The translations under genes were made by a program, and so were the position numbers. A DNA stretch of 64,000 nt, taken from contig NZ_CP120683.1 in assembly GCF_030506325.1 (NCBI RefSeq), positions 1-64,000 on the forward strand, given 5' to 3'. Positions 20,106 through 29,163 of this stretch are shown one piece after another (position 1 is the stretch's first letter; every line of letters begins with the position of its first letter). The notes under the pieces are model-generated. The model had not been told where the DNA came from, did no database searches, and saw only the letters and a list, made by a program, of their open reading frames with translations. This stretch comes from Tunicatimonas pelagia. GTDB taxonomy: Bacteria; Bacteroidota; Bacteroidia; Cytophagales; Cyclobacteriaceae.

Positions 20106-21047
20106 ATGAAGAGATTACGTTATAGAATTAAAATATTATTATTCACTATTGGATGGATTGGTCTGTTACTAGGTCTTGTATCTAATGAAGGATACGCCCA
20201 GCAGCGACCAATCTTCTCTCAGTATATGTTCAACGGCTTGGTGCTCAATCCGGCCTACGCTGGTAACCAGCAGCAATGGGAAGTAAGCTTAGTTCATCGA
20301 GACCAGTGGGTAAACGTAGAAGGCGCACCTAAAACGCAGAGCTTAGTAACCCACACCGCTTTGGAAAATCGCCCAATGGGGGTAGGTCTAATAGTATCTC
20401 GCGACCAGATTGGTATTCACGATGACTATAGCATATACGGAAGCTACGCTTATAAAATTAAGCTCTTGGTCGGTACGCTTTCGCTAGGACTACAGGGCGG
20501 GTTTAATTACACGCAGTCCAATTTTGAAAAGTTAAGGAGAGCGAGTCCCTTTGACCCTGTACTTTCGGGAACACAGACTCGGTTTAGCCCTAATTTTGGT
20601 ACGGGTGCCTTTTACAGTAATAGTAGAACCTACGCCGGAATTTCCGTGCCTTACTTACTGAATAATGATGTATATAATGCCGCCGATGTGCTTAGCGAAG
20701 CGAGGGAACGGCGGTACTACTTCCTTACAGGTGGACATGTTTTCACGCTCAGTCCATCAATTAAGCTCATGCCATCTACGCTTATTCGCTACCAAGAGGG
20801 ACAGCCCGTTAACATGGATTTGAATGCTAATGCTTTCTTTCAAGATGTTATCAATCTGGGCGTATCGTACCGTAGTGGAGATTCTATGATCGGTCTGCTG
20901 GAAATTATACTGAACCGAAACTTTAGCTTCGGTTACACCTACGATCATACCATTTCCAGAATTAGTACCTTCACCGATGGAACGCACGAATTTATGCTAA
21001 GCTACCGACTAAATATTGGTAACAGTAAGTGTCACAGCTATTTCTAG
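20106..21047 (+). CDS. PorP/SprF family outer-membrane protein
   Basis: About 313 residues with a signal segment (IKILLFTIGWIGLLLGLVSN..GYAQ) are followed by the family hallmark RPIFSQYMFNGLVLNPAYAG and a barrel-like remainder (HRDQWVNVEGAPKTQ, PMGVGLIVSRDQIG). In the SprF/SprB precedent such proteins help a type B sorted partner be secreted or held at the surface. It lies 77 bp behind the giant repeat protein on the same strand, so it is most likely that protein's dedicated partner. I start at ATG 20106, which gives a normal basic N-terminus (MKRLRYRIK). The stop codon lies at the left edge of a 15-bp tandem duplication. Confidence 0.92.
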   Translation: MKRLRYRIKILLFTIGWIGLLLGLVSNEGYAQQRPIFSQYMFNGLVLNPAYAGNQQQWEVSLVHRDQWVNVEGAPKTQSLVTHTALENRPMGVGLIVSRDQIGIHDDYSIYGSYAYKIKLLVGTLSLGLQGGFNYTQSNFEKLRRASPFDPVLSGTQTRFSPNFGTGAFYSNSRTYAGISVPYLLNNDVYNAADVLSEARERRYYFLTGGHVFTLSPSIKLMPSTLIRYQEGQPVNMDLNANAFFQDVINLGVSYRSGDSMIGLLEIILNRNFSFGYTYDHTISRISTFTDGTHEFMLSYRLNIGNSKCHSYF

Positions 21048-21073
21048 CCGAGCTGCTTCCAGCCGAGCTGCTT
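21044..21073. repeat. 15-bp tandem duplication between porP and purA stop codons
   Basis: Two copies of C(T/C)AGCCGAGCTGCTT stand head to tail. The first contains the TAG of porP/sprF, and the purA stop begins immediately after the second. The whole convergent intergenic gap is therefore made of this duplication. Confidence 0.8.
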
Positions 21074-22366
21074 CTAGCGGGTAGCTAGCAGGCTATCTTC
21101 TTTCAACAGGGTTTGCCTTCGCTTAGGCCCTAAAGAAACAAGGTTGATGGGCACCTTTACAAAATCTTCAATAAATTCGATGTAGTGGTGAAAAGAAGCG
21201 GGTAGATCGGCTATGTTGCTGGCGTTGTTTAGATCAAAACTCCAGCCCTTCATGGTTTGGTAAATTGGCTTAACTTCTTCTTCCCTCAAATCATACGGAA
21301 TATAATCAATCTCACTTCCATCGGATAGTTGGTAGTGGGTACACACTTTAATTTCATCCATACCATTCAACACGTCGGCCTTCATCATGAAGAGCTGAGT
21401 CACTCCGTTTAGCTTCACTGCGTAGTTCAGCGCGGGCAAATCCAACCAGCCACACCGCCGGGGTCGACCGGTAGTTGCCCCGAATTCGCAGCCTTTTTTT
21501 CGCAGTTCTTCCCCGAGTGAGTCATGTAGCTCAGTGGGAAATGGGCCAGAGCCTACCCGAGTACAATAAGCCTTAAATATACCGAATACCTCGCCAATAT
21601 GACGAGGAGCAATACCTAACCCAGTACAAGCCCCGGCTGCCGTGGTGGTAGAGCTAGTTACAAAGGGATAACTTCCAAAATCGATATCGAGCAAGGCTCC
21701 CTGCGCCCCTTCCGCCAGAATAGGAATTTGTTGATCTAGCTGGTCGTGTAGGTATATCTCACTATCGATTAAGTTCAGGGTCTTGAGAAAATCTGCCGCT
21801 TTCCAGAAGGCTTGTTCCAGTGGCTCCAAATCGTAAGAATAATTGTAGGAAGCCAGTTTCTTTTTATGTTCATCTACCCGAGAGCGATAAAATTCTGCAA
21901 AGTCATTCCGCAGAACGTCCCCTACACGCATTCCCAATCGACCAATTTTATCTTGGTAGGTAGGGCCAATACCTTTCAGCGTTGATCCAATTTTTTTATC
22001 ACCTTTAGCTTGTTCATAAGCCGCATCAAGCAGCCGATGCGTAGGCAAAATCAGTTGGGCTTTTTTAGAAACATAGAGATTTTGGGTAGGGTCAACTCCC
22101 TTGTTCTGTAAGTCTACAATTTCCTTTTGCAAAATTACCGGATCAAGCACTACTCCGTTGCCAATCACGTTTTTGGCTTCAGGGCGAAAAACTCCCGATG
22201 GAATTTGGTGAAGTACATGTTTAGTTTGATCGAACTCTAGGGTGTGCCCCGCATTAGGCCCACCTTGGAAGCGGGCAATCACATTGTATTTGGGGGCTAG
22301 ATAATCTACTATTTTCCCTTTTCCTTCATCTCCCCACTGGAGTCCTAGCAGCACATCGACGCTCAT
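21074..22366 (-). CDS. purA: Adenylosuccinate synthetase
   Basis: PurA catalyses the GTP-dependent joining of IMP and aspartate, the first committed step to AMP. The 430-residue length is normal. Signatures include the N-terminal P-loop-like QWGDEGKGK with catalytic Asp (about 9-17), GGPNAGHT with the catalytic His (about 35-42), the IMP-binding GSTLKGIGPTYQDK segment, and TTGRPRRCGWLDL. The C-terminal guanine-binding LGPKRRQT is present. It follows fur by 93 bp and rel on the same strand. PurA is a known ppGpp target in other bacteria, which makes the rel neighbourhood noteworthy. Confidence 0.98.
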   Translation of the reverse strand: MSVDVLLGLQWGDEGKGKIVDYLAPKYNVIARFQGGPNAGHTLEFDQTKHVLHQIPSGVFRPEAKNVIGNGVVLDPVILQKEIVDLQNKGVDPTQNLYVSKKAQLILPTHRLLDAAYEQAKGDKKIGSTLKGIGPTYQDKIGRLGMRVGDVLRNDFAEFYRSRVDEHKKKLASYNYSYDLEPLEQAFWKAADFLKTLNLIDSEIYLHDQLDQQIPILAEGAQGALLDIDFGSYPFVTSSTTTAAGACTGLGIAPRHIGEVFGIFKAYCTRVGSGPFPTELHDSLGEELRKKGCEFGATTGRPRRCGWLDLPALNYAVKLNGVTQLFMMKADVLNGMDEIKVCTHYQLSDGSEIDYIPYDLREEEVKPIYQTMKGWSFDLNNASNIADLPASFHHYIEFIEDFVKVPINLVSLGPKRRQTLLKEDSLLATR

Positions 22367-22459
22367 ATTGTATTAGTTGACAGTTGAAAATGTAAAATTG
22401 ATAGCGGTTTCTAAGAGTTTAAGAAGAAGTGCTTTTCGAAGACCCGGTAGCGAAACTAC

Positions 22460-22954
22460 CTAACTTGATTTTTCTACATCCGACAAAGGTTCAGCCGGGC
22501 GTTTTTCGCAATTTTCTTTATTGCAGCTTCCGTACAGAATTAACGAATGATGATCTACCTCGTAACCTAATAATTCCCCCACCATTTTCTGAATATTATA
22601 AATACGGGGATCACAGAATTCCAGTACCTGATTACAGTCGGTGCAAATTAAATGATCGTGTTGCTTATACCCATAATTCTTCTCGTACTGCGCTAAGTTC
22701 TTCCCAAATTGATGCTTGCTCACCAAATCGCACTCCACCAAAATATCTAAAGTATTGTATACCGTTGCTCGGCTCACTCTAAACCCTTTATTTTTCATAT
22801 TGATATAAAGAGACTCTACATCAAAATGACCGCTTCTTGAGTAGATTTCTTCCAGAATAGCAAAGCGCTCAGGTGTTTTTCGGTACCCTTTCTGCTCCAG
22901 ATAAGCAATAAACGTGTTTTTAACTTTTGAAAATACTTCGGGGTTTAATGCCAT
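22460..22954 (-). CDS. Fur-family metal-responsive transcriptional regulator
   Basis: The 164-residue protein has a winged-helix DNA-binding half ([14 protein letters not shown]..., recognition region [15 protein letters not shown], about 59-73). The dimerisation half has the metal-binding motif [11 protein letters not shown], the Cys pair of a structural zinc site, and a second Cys pair SCNKENC near the C-terminus. Fur, PerR and Zur cannot be separated safely from sequence alone; an iron or peroxide sensor is most likely. A good promoter lies just upstream, so it can be transcribed independently of rel, and purA follows it. Confidence 0.93.
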   Translation of the reverse strand: MALNPEVFSKVKNTFIAYLEQKGYRKTPERFAILEEIYSRSGHFDVESLYINMKNKGFRVSRATVYNTLDILVECDLVSKHQFGKNLAQYEKNYGYKQHDHLICTDCNQVLEFCDPRIYNIQKMVGELLGYEVDHHSLILYGSCNKENCEKRPAEPLSDVEKSS

Positions 22955-22971
22955 AACCAGTCTCTAAATTG

Positions 22972-23003
22972 CAAAGATATAATTTTCGGGCGTAGTGCCA
23001 CAA
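22972..23003 (-). promoter_or_regulatory. Promoter of the fur-like gene
   Basis: On the minus strand, TTG (23003-23001), 21 bp, then TATCTTTG (22979-22972) match the Bacteroidota -33/-7 pattern. The start codon is 17 bp downstream of the -7 box, implying a very short leader. Confidence 0.65.
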
Positions 23004-23021
23004 CAGAAACGAAATTAGCGA

Positions 23022-25256
23022 TTACAAAGATACGTTACGAGTGACTTTCTCTACGCCAGCGACTCGCTCTAACCGCTTAATCAACTTATCAAGATGCCGC
23101 CGATCGTGTACGTACAACATGATGTTTCCTTCAAAGATTCCTTCGTCTGTATCCATCTGGAAGGAGCGCATATTTACTTTTAGTTCTGAAGAAATAATAT
23201 CGCTGATGTCGCTAATTAGACCCACCCTATCGGTTCCGTTAATGCGTAGGCCAGAAAGGAAAGCGGACTCTTTTTTCTGGGTCCATTCTGCCTGAACAAT
23301 GCGGTAGCCATAATTTGACATTAGCTCAGGTGCATTGGGACAATCAGTACGATGAATTTTAATGCCTTCGTTTACAGTGACAAACCCAAACACATTGTCA
23401 CCCGGTATCGGATTACAGCATTTAGCAATTTTATAGTCTACAATATCCTGATCTTCGCCGATCAGCAGCATCGCCTGCGCCTCACCTTTTAATTTGGAAA
23501 CTGTCTTCTTAAAGGTTTTAGCATCATTGATCTGACCATTGGTCTTGGCTTTTTCTCGTTCGGTATCTTCTTTAAATCGCTTCAGCGAAGTACTAGGAAT
23601 TACCCCCTCTCCTACCTGATAGTATAATTCTAGTGGCGTCTTCACATTAAAATAGTCGGTCATTTGCTCAATCACCTGACTATTCATTTCCATTTTCATT
23701 TGCCGAAGCTTACGCCTAATAATTTCTCGGCCTTCGGCTGCTTCCGCTTTTTTCTCTTCTTTTAGTATCTCCTTGATTTTCCCCTTCGCCTTTGAGCTAA
23801 CCGCAAAGCGAAGCCATCCTTCATTGGGTTTCTGCTTGTTAGAAGTGATAATCTCGATCTGGTCACCGTTCTGGAGGATGTAATTGATAGGCACCAGCTT
23901 TTGATTCACTTTAGCCCCCAAACAATGAGCCCCCACTTCCGTGTGGATGTCAAACGCAAAGTCGAGAGCCGTTGCTCCACCGGGTAGTGTTCGTAGCTCG
24001 CCTTTGGGCGTAAACACAAACACCTCCTCGTTAAAGAGATTAGAGCGAAAGTCATCGACAAACTCAATGGCCGAAGCAGCATTCTCACTTTTGGCTTGCT
24101 CTAAAATAGTACGCACCTGCGCGATCCACTCTTCTAAGCCCGATTGACGGCTAGCCGTAGGCTTGTCTTTGTACTTCCAGTGCGCGGCGTAGCCTTTCTC
24201 CGCAATTTCATCCATTCGCCGGGTTCGAATCTGCACCTCCACCCACTGCCCACTAGGGCTCATCACCGTAGTATGCAACGACTCGTAGCCATTTGACTTG
24301 GGAGTACTAATCCAGTCGCGTAAACGCTCGGGGTTGGGGTTATAAAAATCAGTAATCACTGAATAGGCTTTCCAACAAGCGGCTTTTTCTTCCTCAATAG
24401 GCACGTCCAGTATAATGCGAACGGCGAACAGGTCATACACCTCCTGAAACGGAATTTTTTTGGTGTTCATCTTATTCCAGATAGAATAGATGGACTTAGG
24501 GCGACCCAAAATAACGAACTGATCTTTGCTAAAATGCTGCCGCCCAAACGCAGATTCAATGGGTTCAATGAACTTACGAATAAACCGGCGACGGGCATCT
24601 TTACTGCTACTAATAGCTTTAGCAATATCACGATAGACCCCGGGCTGGGTATACTTTAAATATAAATCTTCTAGCTCTGATTTAATAGCGTAGAGCCCCA
24701 GTCGGTGAGCCAGTGGGGCGTAGAGGTAGATAGTTTCGGAAGCGATCTTCAATTGCTTATCCTGGGGCATACTATCCAAGGTTCGCATATTATGCAGACG
24801 GTCGGCTAGTTTTACCAAAATCACTCGAACATCATCCGAAAGTGTAAGCAACATCTTACGGAAGTTCTCCGCCTGCTGAGAGCTCCCGTAATCAAAAACT
24901 CCCGCAATTTTGGTAAGACCATCAATAATCCGGGAGATTTTCGGACCAAACTCCCGTTCAATATCTTCCAGTTCTACGTGCGTATCTTCTACCACATCGT
25001 GCAGTAGGGCAGCAATAATAGAGGTAGTTCCCAGGCCAATTTCCCGAACGGATATTTCCGCCACCGAAAGAGGATGGTAAATATACGGTTCACCAGATTT
25101 ACGGCGCATATCTTTATGAGCCTCTACCGAGAGGTTAAACGCTCGCTTAATCTGCTTAGCATCGTCTCCGTTCAGATAAGGCTTAGCTAAACGTAACAGA
25201 CGACGGTACCGCCGAAGAATCTCTTTCTTTTCTGCTTCTTCGTTAATGGCCTGCAT
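23022..25256 (-). CDS. rel: RelA/SpoT-family (p)ppGpp synthetase/hydrolase
   Basis: About 744 residues with the full long-Rel plan. The N-terminal HD hydrolase has HPLSVAEI and the HDVVEDT metal site, which look intact. The synthetase domain has KSNGYESLHTTV and VEVQIRTRRMDEIAE. A TGS domain (VFVFTPKGELRTLPGGATA), a zinc-finger-like segment (AKCCNPIPGD) and a C-terminal ACT domain complete it. Both active sites appear functional, so it probably makes and degrades (p)ppGpp, as is usual when one long Rel is present. The start is placed at ATG 25256 (MQAINEEAEKK); the longer frame begins at TTG and adds a hydrophobic run not expected in this family. Confidence 0.96.
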   Translation of the reverse strand: MQAINEEAEKKEILRRYRRLLRLAKPYLNGDDAKQIKRAFNLSVEAHKDMRRKSGEPYIYHPLSVAEISVREIGLGTTSIIAALLHDVVEDTHVELEDIEREFGPKISRIIDGLTKIAGVFDYGSSQQAENFRKMLLTLSDDVRVILVKLADRLHNMRTLDSMPQDKQLKIASETIYLYAPLAHRLGLYAIKSELEDLYLKYTQPGVYRDIAKAISSSKDARRRFIRKFIEPIESAFGRQHFSKDQFVILGRPKSIYSIWNKMNTKKIPFQEVYDLFAVRIILDVPIEEEKAACWKAYSVITDFYNPNPERLRDWISTPKSNGYESLHTTVMSPSGQWVEVQIRTRRMDEIAEKGYAAHWKYKDKPTASRQSGLEEWIAQVRTILEQAKSENAASAIEFVDDFRSNLFNEEVFVFTPKGELRTLPGGATALDFAFDIHTEVGAHCLGAKVNQKLVPINYILQNGDQIEIITSNKQKPNEGWLRFAVSSKAKGKIKEILKEEKKAEAAEGREIIRRKLRQMKMEMNSQVIEQMTDYFNVKTPLELYYQVGEGVIPSTSLKRFKEDTEREKAKTNGQINDAKTFKKTVSKLKGEAQAMLLIGEDQDIVDYKIAKCCNPIPGDNVFGFVTVNEGIKIHRTDCPNAPELMSNYGYRIVQAEWTQKKESAFLSGLRINGTDRVGLISDISDIISSELKVNMRSFQMDTDEGIFEGNIMLYVHDRRHLDKLIKRLERVAGVEKVTRNVSL

Positions 25257-25356
25257 AATACTCCTTTTTAGAGGGTTTGCTTTAATGAAGATAATGAACC
25301 TACTGGCAAATAATAACAAAAAATATGATTAATTCATTCGAGAATGAAGTGTTCTG

Positions 25357-25418
25357 GTGTTTGGGTGTTTAAAGTGTGTCTATTACTAAAACACATGAAT
25401 ACATAAACACCCGAACAC
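25357..25418. promoter_or_regulatory. Long near-perfect inverted repeat between rel and tRNA-Leu
   Basis: GTGTTTGGGTGTTTA (25357-25371) pairs with TAAACACCCGAACAC (25404-25418), 14 of 15 positions, around a 32-bp spacer that also contains GTGT/ACAC pairs. It lies about 100 bp upstream of the rel start and about 43 bp before the tRNA promoter. It could be an operator, a divergent-promoter insulator or a small mobile-repeat remnant. The remaining bases of 25257-25460 show no gene. Confidence 0.5.
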
Positions 25419-25460
25419 AACTTAAATAGAAACTCTCCTCAATATTTTTACGTTTGCCCA

Positions 25461-25490
25461 TTGAAATAATGGCAAATAACACTAGATTTG
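25461..25490 (+). promoter_or_regulatory. Promoter of tRNA-Leu
   Basis: TTG (25461-25463), exactly 19 bp, then TAGATTTG (25483-25490) is a textbook Bacteroidota promoter (TTTG-N19-TAnnTTTG). It places transcription start about 12 bp before the mature tRNA 5' end. Confidence 0.75.
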
Positions 25491-25509
25491 CATTCTATTT
25501 TTCTGGAAG

Positions 25510-25591
25510 GCGGATGTGGCGAAATTGGTAGACGCACTAGACTTAGGATCTAGCGCCGCAAGGCATGGGGGTTCGAGTCCCTCCATCCGCA
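25510..25591 (+). tRNA. tRNA-Leu (anticodon UAG)
   Basis: The acceptor stem GCGGATG pairs perfectly with CATCCGC and is followed by discriminator A. The anticodon stem CTAGA/TCTAG (25537-25541, 25549-25553) encloses loop CTTAGGA, giving anticodon TAG (25544-25546) for CUN leucine codons. The T-arm has GGTTCGAGTCC. The long variable arm expected of a class II leucine tRNA is present. CCA is not encoded. Confidence 0.97.
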
Positions 25592-25602
25592 CATCTTTCT
25601 GC

Positions 25603-25645
25603 AACCCTCTTCTCATTAGCCCATTGTTGAGAAGAGGGTTTTTGT
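25603..25645 (+). terminator. Intrinsic terminator of tRNA-Leu
   Basis: A perfect 13-bp stem, AACCCTCTTCTCA with TGAGAAGAGGGTT, encloses a 12-nt loop and is followed by T-rich sequence. It begins 12 bp after the tRNA and ends only about 20 bp before the trigger-factor start codon. Confidence 0.85.
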
Positions 25646-25664
25646 TTCATACCAAAAACCTATT

Positions 25665-27005
25665 GTGTTGGATATTACACTCGACAAAAAAGAAAATAAC
25701 GAAGCTACCCTTAACATTCGCCTTTTTCCGGGAGACTACGAGCCTAAAATAGAGCAAAAGGTAAAGCAGTACCGCAAACAGGTAAACCTTAAAGGCTTTC
25801 GGCCCGGTAAAGTTCCGGCGGGAGTGATTAAAAGAATGTACGGTAAAGCCATTAAAGTTGAAGAGATCAACGAATTACTTTCTCAGTCGGTGCCCCGCTA
25901 CATACAGGAAAATGACTTGAAAGTAGTGGGCGAACCGCTACCCGACCTGAGCGATGCAGAAAACATTGACTGGGACAACCAAAGTGAGTTTTCTTTTAGC
26001 TACGACTTAGGTCTAGTCAATGACTTCTCATACGACTTATCCGATCAAGTATCTATTACTAAGCATACCATTGAGTTGACCGATAAAACTGTTGATGAGT
26101 CTATCGACAATTTACGTAAGCGGTTTAGCACTAACGAAACAGTAGAAGAAAGTCAGGCGGAAGATACGCTCATTGGTGCTATTCAGGTAGATGAAGAAAC
26201 CAGCCACGAAACTGAGATTAATATCAACCTGGTGCCCGAAGAAAAGCGAGAGCAATTTACGGGCTTAAAAGCGAATGACTCGGTAACGTTTGATATACGG
26301 TCGGTTTTTCCCGAAGATACTGATGTTGCTTTTCTGCTGGGTAAAGAGCACGGAGAGGTTGCTGACATTACCGGTGATTTTACTTTTACTGTATCGGAAA
26401 TCACCCGCCCGGCTCCGGCTGAAATCAACCAGGAGTTCTTCGATCAGATTTTCGGAAAAGATGCTGTAAGTACCGAAGAAGAGTTTCGCAATAAAGTGAA
26501 AGAGAATATTAAAGAAAACTACGATCGCGAGAGTGATGCCCTATTATCCCGTAGCATTCGTAATCATTATATCAATCAAACTGATATTCAGCTTCCTGCT
26601 GACTTCCTCAAACGCTGGATACTATCGCGCCAGGACGAAGAAGTGAATGAAGAGCAAATCAACGAGCAGTTTGATGATTACTTGCAAGACCTACGGTGGA
26701 GCCTAATCAGTGAGAAAATTGCGAAGGACGAAGAAATACAGGCCAACCATGAAGATGTAAAAAAGAAAGCCCGCGAACTAGTTTTATCGCAGTTTGGTAT
26801 GTACGGCTCAGAATTTGGCGAAGACGAACGTTTTGACCCAATTGTAGATAACTACCTCAAGGGTGAAAATGGCAACAATTACATGCAAGTATTCAGTCAG
26901 GTACAGGCTGAGAAAGTTTTCGATTATATAAAAGAGAAGGTTACCGTTGAAGAAAAGGAAGTGAGCATAGATGACTTTAACCAAGTTGCCGAAGAGACTA
27001 AATAA
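25665..27005 (+). CDS. tig: Trigger factor (ribosome-associated chaperone), non-ATG start
   Basis: Trigger factor binds the ribosome tunnel exit and shields nascent chains. The 446-residue protein has the ribosome-binding signature GFRPGKVPAGVI (about 45-56), a central FKBP-like region (about 150-245) and a long helical C-terminal chaperone domain. Bacteroidota trigger factors often have a degenerate peptidyl-prolyl isomerase domain and this one also looks weak. No ATG fits: the start is GTG at 25665 or TTG at 25668, and the latter would give MDITLDKK, closest to the usual N-terminus. The upstream tRNA terminator leaves almost no room for a separate promoter and leader. clpP and clpX follow, the classic arrangement. 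Confidence 0.95.
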   Translation: MLDITLDKKENNEATLNIRLFPGDYEPKIEQKVKQYRKQVNLKGFRPGKVPAGVIKRMYGKAIKVEEINELLSQSVPRYIQENDLKVVGEPLPDLSDAENIDWDNQSEFSFSYDLGLVNDFSYDLSDQVSITKHTIELTDKTVDESIDNLRKRFSTNETVEESQAEDTLIGAIQVDEETSHETEININLVPEEKREQFTGLKANDSVTFDIRSVFPEDTDVAFLLGKEHGEVADITGDFTFTVSEITRPAPAEINQEFFDQIFGKDAVSTEEEFRNKVKENIKENYDRESDALLSRSIRNHYINQTDIQLPADFLKRWILSRQDEEVNEEQINEQFDDYLQDLRWSLISEKIAKDEEIQANHEDVKKKARELVLSQFGMYGSEFGEDERFDPIVDNYLKGENGNNYMQVFSQVQAEKVFDYIKEKVTVEEKEVSIDDFNQVAEETK

Positions 27006-27086
27006 CTTCTAACCTAGCCGCGCGTTACAATATGCATATCACGTAGTCGTCCTACTGAATAATATTCTATTTAAAACCACTATTTC

Positions 27087-27782
27087 ATGATTAACAAAGA
27101 AGAGTTTCGCAAATATGCCGTAAAGGGCCAAGGCATTAATGGGCTTACATTCGATAGCTACGTGCAACGGGTAGAAAACATGACTCGAGCGGTTATTGAA
27201 GAGCGTCCTACTAACTTCCGGGAGATTGATGTATTCTCGCGTCTAATTATGGACCGAATTATCTTTTTGGGTATGCAGGTGGAAGAGGGAATTGCTAACA
27301 TCATTACCGCCCAGCTACTGTTCTTGCAATCGGTAGACCCGAAAAAGGATATTTCTCTGTACATTAACAGCCCCGGTGGTTCGGTATACGCCGGATTAGG
27401 CATGTACGATACCATGCAGTTCGTTACCCCCGATGTAGCTACTATCTGCACGGGTATGGCTGCTTCTATGGGAGCGGTGCTTTTATCAGGGGGAGCACAT
27501 GGTAAGCGTGCGGCACTTCCTCACGCCCGTATTATGATTCACCAGCCCAGTGGTGGAATGCAAGGGCAGTCGAAGGACATGGAGATTACGCTACGTCAAA
27601 CCCTAGAACTCCGAAAGGATCTATACCAAATTCTGGCCGACCATAGCGGACAAACTTTTGAGAAAATTGAACAAGATTCGGATCGCGACTACTGGATGCG
27701 GCCTACCGAAGCCAAGGAATACGGTCTGATTGATGAAGTGCTTGACCGGGGTGTTGCCTCGAAGGTTCGGAACGAATCGTAA
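27087..27782 (+). CDS. clpP: ATP-dependent Clp protease proteolytic subunit
   Basis: ClpP forms the double-heptamer serine protease chamber fed by ClpX. The catalytic triad is visible as Ser127 (GMAASMGA), His152 (MIHQPSGG) and Asp201 (in DRDYWM); the spacings of 25 and 49 residues match E. coli ClpP. The 231-residue length includes an N-terminal part of about 30 residues that is probably a propeptide or extension. The gene lies 81 bp after tig and 80 bp before clpX, forming a protein-quality-control cluster. No clear promoter was found in either gap. Confidence 0.98.
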   Translation: MINKEEFRKYAVKGQGINGLTFDSYVQRVENMTRAVIEERPTNFREIDVFSRLIMDRIIFLGMQVEEGIANIITAQLLFLQSVDPKKDISLYINSPGGSVYAGLGMYDTMQFVTPDVATICTGMAASMGAVLLSGGAHGKRAALPHARIMIHQPSGGMQGQSKDMEITLRQTLELRKDLYQILADHSGQTFEKIEQDSDRDYWMRPTEAKEYGLIDEVLDRGVASKVRNES

Positions 27783-27862
27783 ATTTTACTAACTTACCAG
27801 TCCAGTGAACGGGAGATTATTTTCTCGTTCACTGATTTTACCGATTAACAATCGCTGAGATT

Positions 27863-29098
27863 ATGCCCCAGCAAATTACGTGCTCCTTTTGTGGCCGGAC
27901 AAAGAAAGACGTTGACCTGATGATTTCCGGCATCAATGCCCATATCTGCAATTTCTGCATCAACCAAGCCCAGCAAATTTTAGAAGAGGAATTAAAGATC
28001 AAAGGAAAGACCGCTAATCCGGAGTTTTCACTGATTAAGCCTAAAGAAATTAAGAAGCACCTCGATGAATATGTAGTCGGTCAGGATGATGCCAAAAAAG
28101 TGATGTCGGTGGCCGTTTACAATCATTACAAGCGGCTTATGCAACGCGACGACAACGAAGAGATTTCTATTGAGAAGTCTAACATTGTAATGGTAGGTGA
28201 AACCGGCACCGGAAAAACCTATTTAGCCCGCACGTTAGCCAAGATCCTTCAGGTTCCGTTTTGCATTGCCGATGCTACGGTACTCACCGAAGCCGGTTAT
28301 GTGGGCGAAGATGTAGAAAGTATTCTAACTCGCCTGCTGCAAGCAGCCGACTACGAAGTGGAAGCCGCCGAACGGGGAATTGTGTATATTGATGAGATAG
28401 ATAAGATTGCTCGTAAATCTGATAACCCTTCTATTACCCGCGACGTGAGTGGTGAAGGAGTGCAACAAGCATTGCTTAAACTCTTGGAAGGCACTAGCGT
28501 GAATGTTCCCCCGCAAGGTGGCCGAAAGCACCCGGATCAAAAAATGATCGCCATCAATACCGAACATATTTTATTTGTGTGCGGGGGAGCCTTCGACGGA
28601 ATTTCTCGCCTAATTGCCAACCGTCTGAATACCCAACCTTTAGGTTTCACCGGAGCAAAGGCCAACCGTGATGACGTTCGGATTGATAAAGATAATTTGT
28701 TACAGTACGTCACGGCTCAAGACCTAAAGCAGTACGGATTAATTCCCGAATTAATTGGTCGCTTGCCAGTACTTACCCATCTTGATCCGCTGAGCCAAGA
28801 TACACTTAAAATGATTTTAACTACTCCTAAAAATGCGCTAACCAAGCAGTACCACAAGCTTTTTCAAATGGAGGGTATTGAAGTTACCTTCCACGATTCA
28901 GCGTTGGACTACATTGTAGATAAAGCTATTGAGTACAAATTAGGTGCCCGAGGCTTGCGTTCTATTTGTGAGGCGATTATTACCGATGCGATGTACGAAT
29001 TGCCGTCTCAAACCGAAATTAAGGAATTTACTATTGATCGGGACTACGCGCAGAAGCGTTTTGAAAAGTCCAAATTTAAACAGCTTACTGCTGCTTAA
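27863..29098 (+). CDS. clpX: ATP-dependent Clp protease ATP-binding subunit ClpX
   Basis: ClpX is the hexameric AAA+ unfoldase that delivers substrates to ClpP. The N-terminal zinc-binding domain shows Cys7, Cys10, Cys29 and Cys32 (CSFC...CNFC). The AAA+ core has Walker A GETGTGKT (about 112-119), Walker [11 protein letters not shown] and the sensor-2 motif LGARGLRSI. The ClpP-docking and pore-loop regions appear intact. The 411-residue length is typical. It is the last gene of the tig-clpP-clpX cluster and is followed by a strong terminator. Confidence 0.98.
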   Translation: MPQQITCSFCGRTKKDVDLMISGINAHICNFCINQAQQILEEELKIKGKTANPEFSLIKPKEIKKHLDEYVVGQDDAKKVMSVAVYNHYKRLMQRDDNEEISIEKSNIVMVGETGTGKTYLARTLAKILQVPFCIADATVLTEAGYVGEDVESILTRLLQAADYEVEAAERGIVYIDEIDKIARKSDNPSITRDVSGEGVQQALLKLLEGTSVNVPPQGGRKHPDQKMIAINTEHILFVCGGAFDGISRLIANRLNTQPLGFTGAKANRDDVRIDKDNLLQYVTAQDLKQYGLIPELIGRLPVLTHLDPLSQDTLKMILTTPKNALTKQYHKLFQMEGIEVTFHDSALDYIVDKAIEYKLGARGLRSICEAIITDAMYELPSQTEIKEFTIDRDYAQKRFEKSKFKQLTAA

Positions 29099-29135
29099 TT
29101 CACCAGCTTAATTAAATATCTCTACCCATTTAACA

Positions 29136-29163
29136 AAAAAAGGAGCTCTAAGGCTCCTTTTTT
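29136..29163 (+). terminator. Intrinsic terminator after clpX
   Basis: An 11-bp stem, AAAAAAGGAGC with GCTCCTTTTTT, encloses a 6-nt loop, 37 bp past the clpX stop. The stem ends in a run of six T. Confidence 0.85.

Noticed and set aside
22429-22782. 117-residue plus-strand frame opposite fur
   Set aside because: It is antisense to the metal-binding half of a clear Fur protein and has a low-complexity, unconvincing composition.
25449-25456. TACGTTTG as the tRNA-Leu -7 box
   Set aside because: It matches TAnnTTTG, but no TTG lies 19-22 bp upstream. The TAGATTTG at 25483 has a TTG at exactly 19 bp and a better distance to the tRNA.
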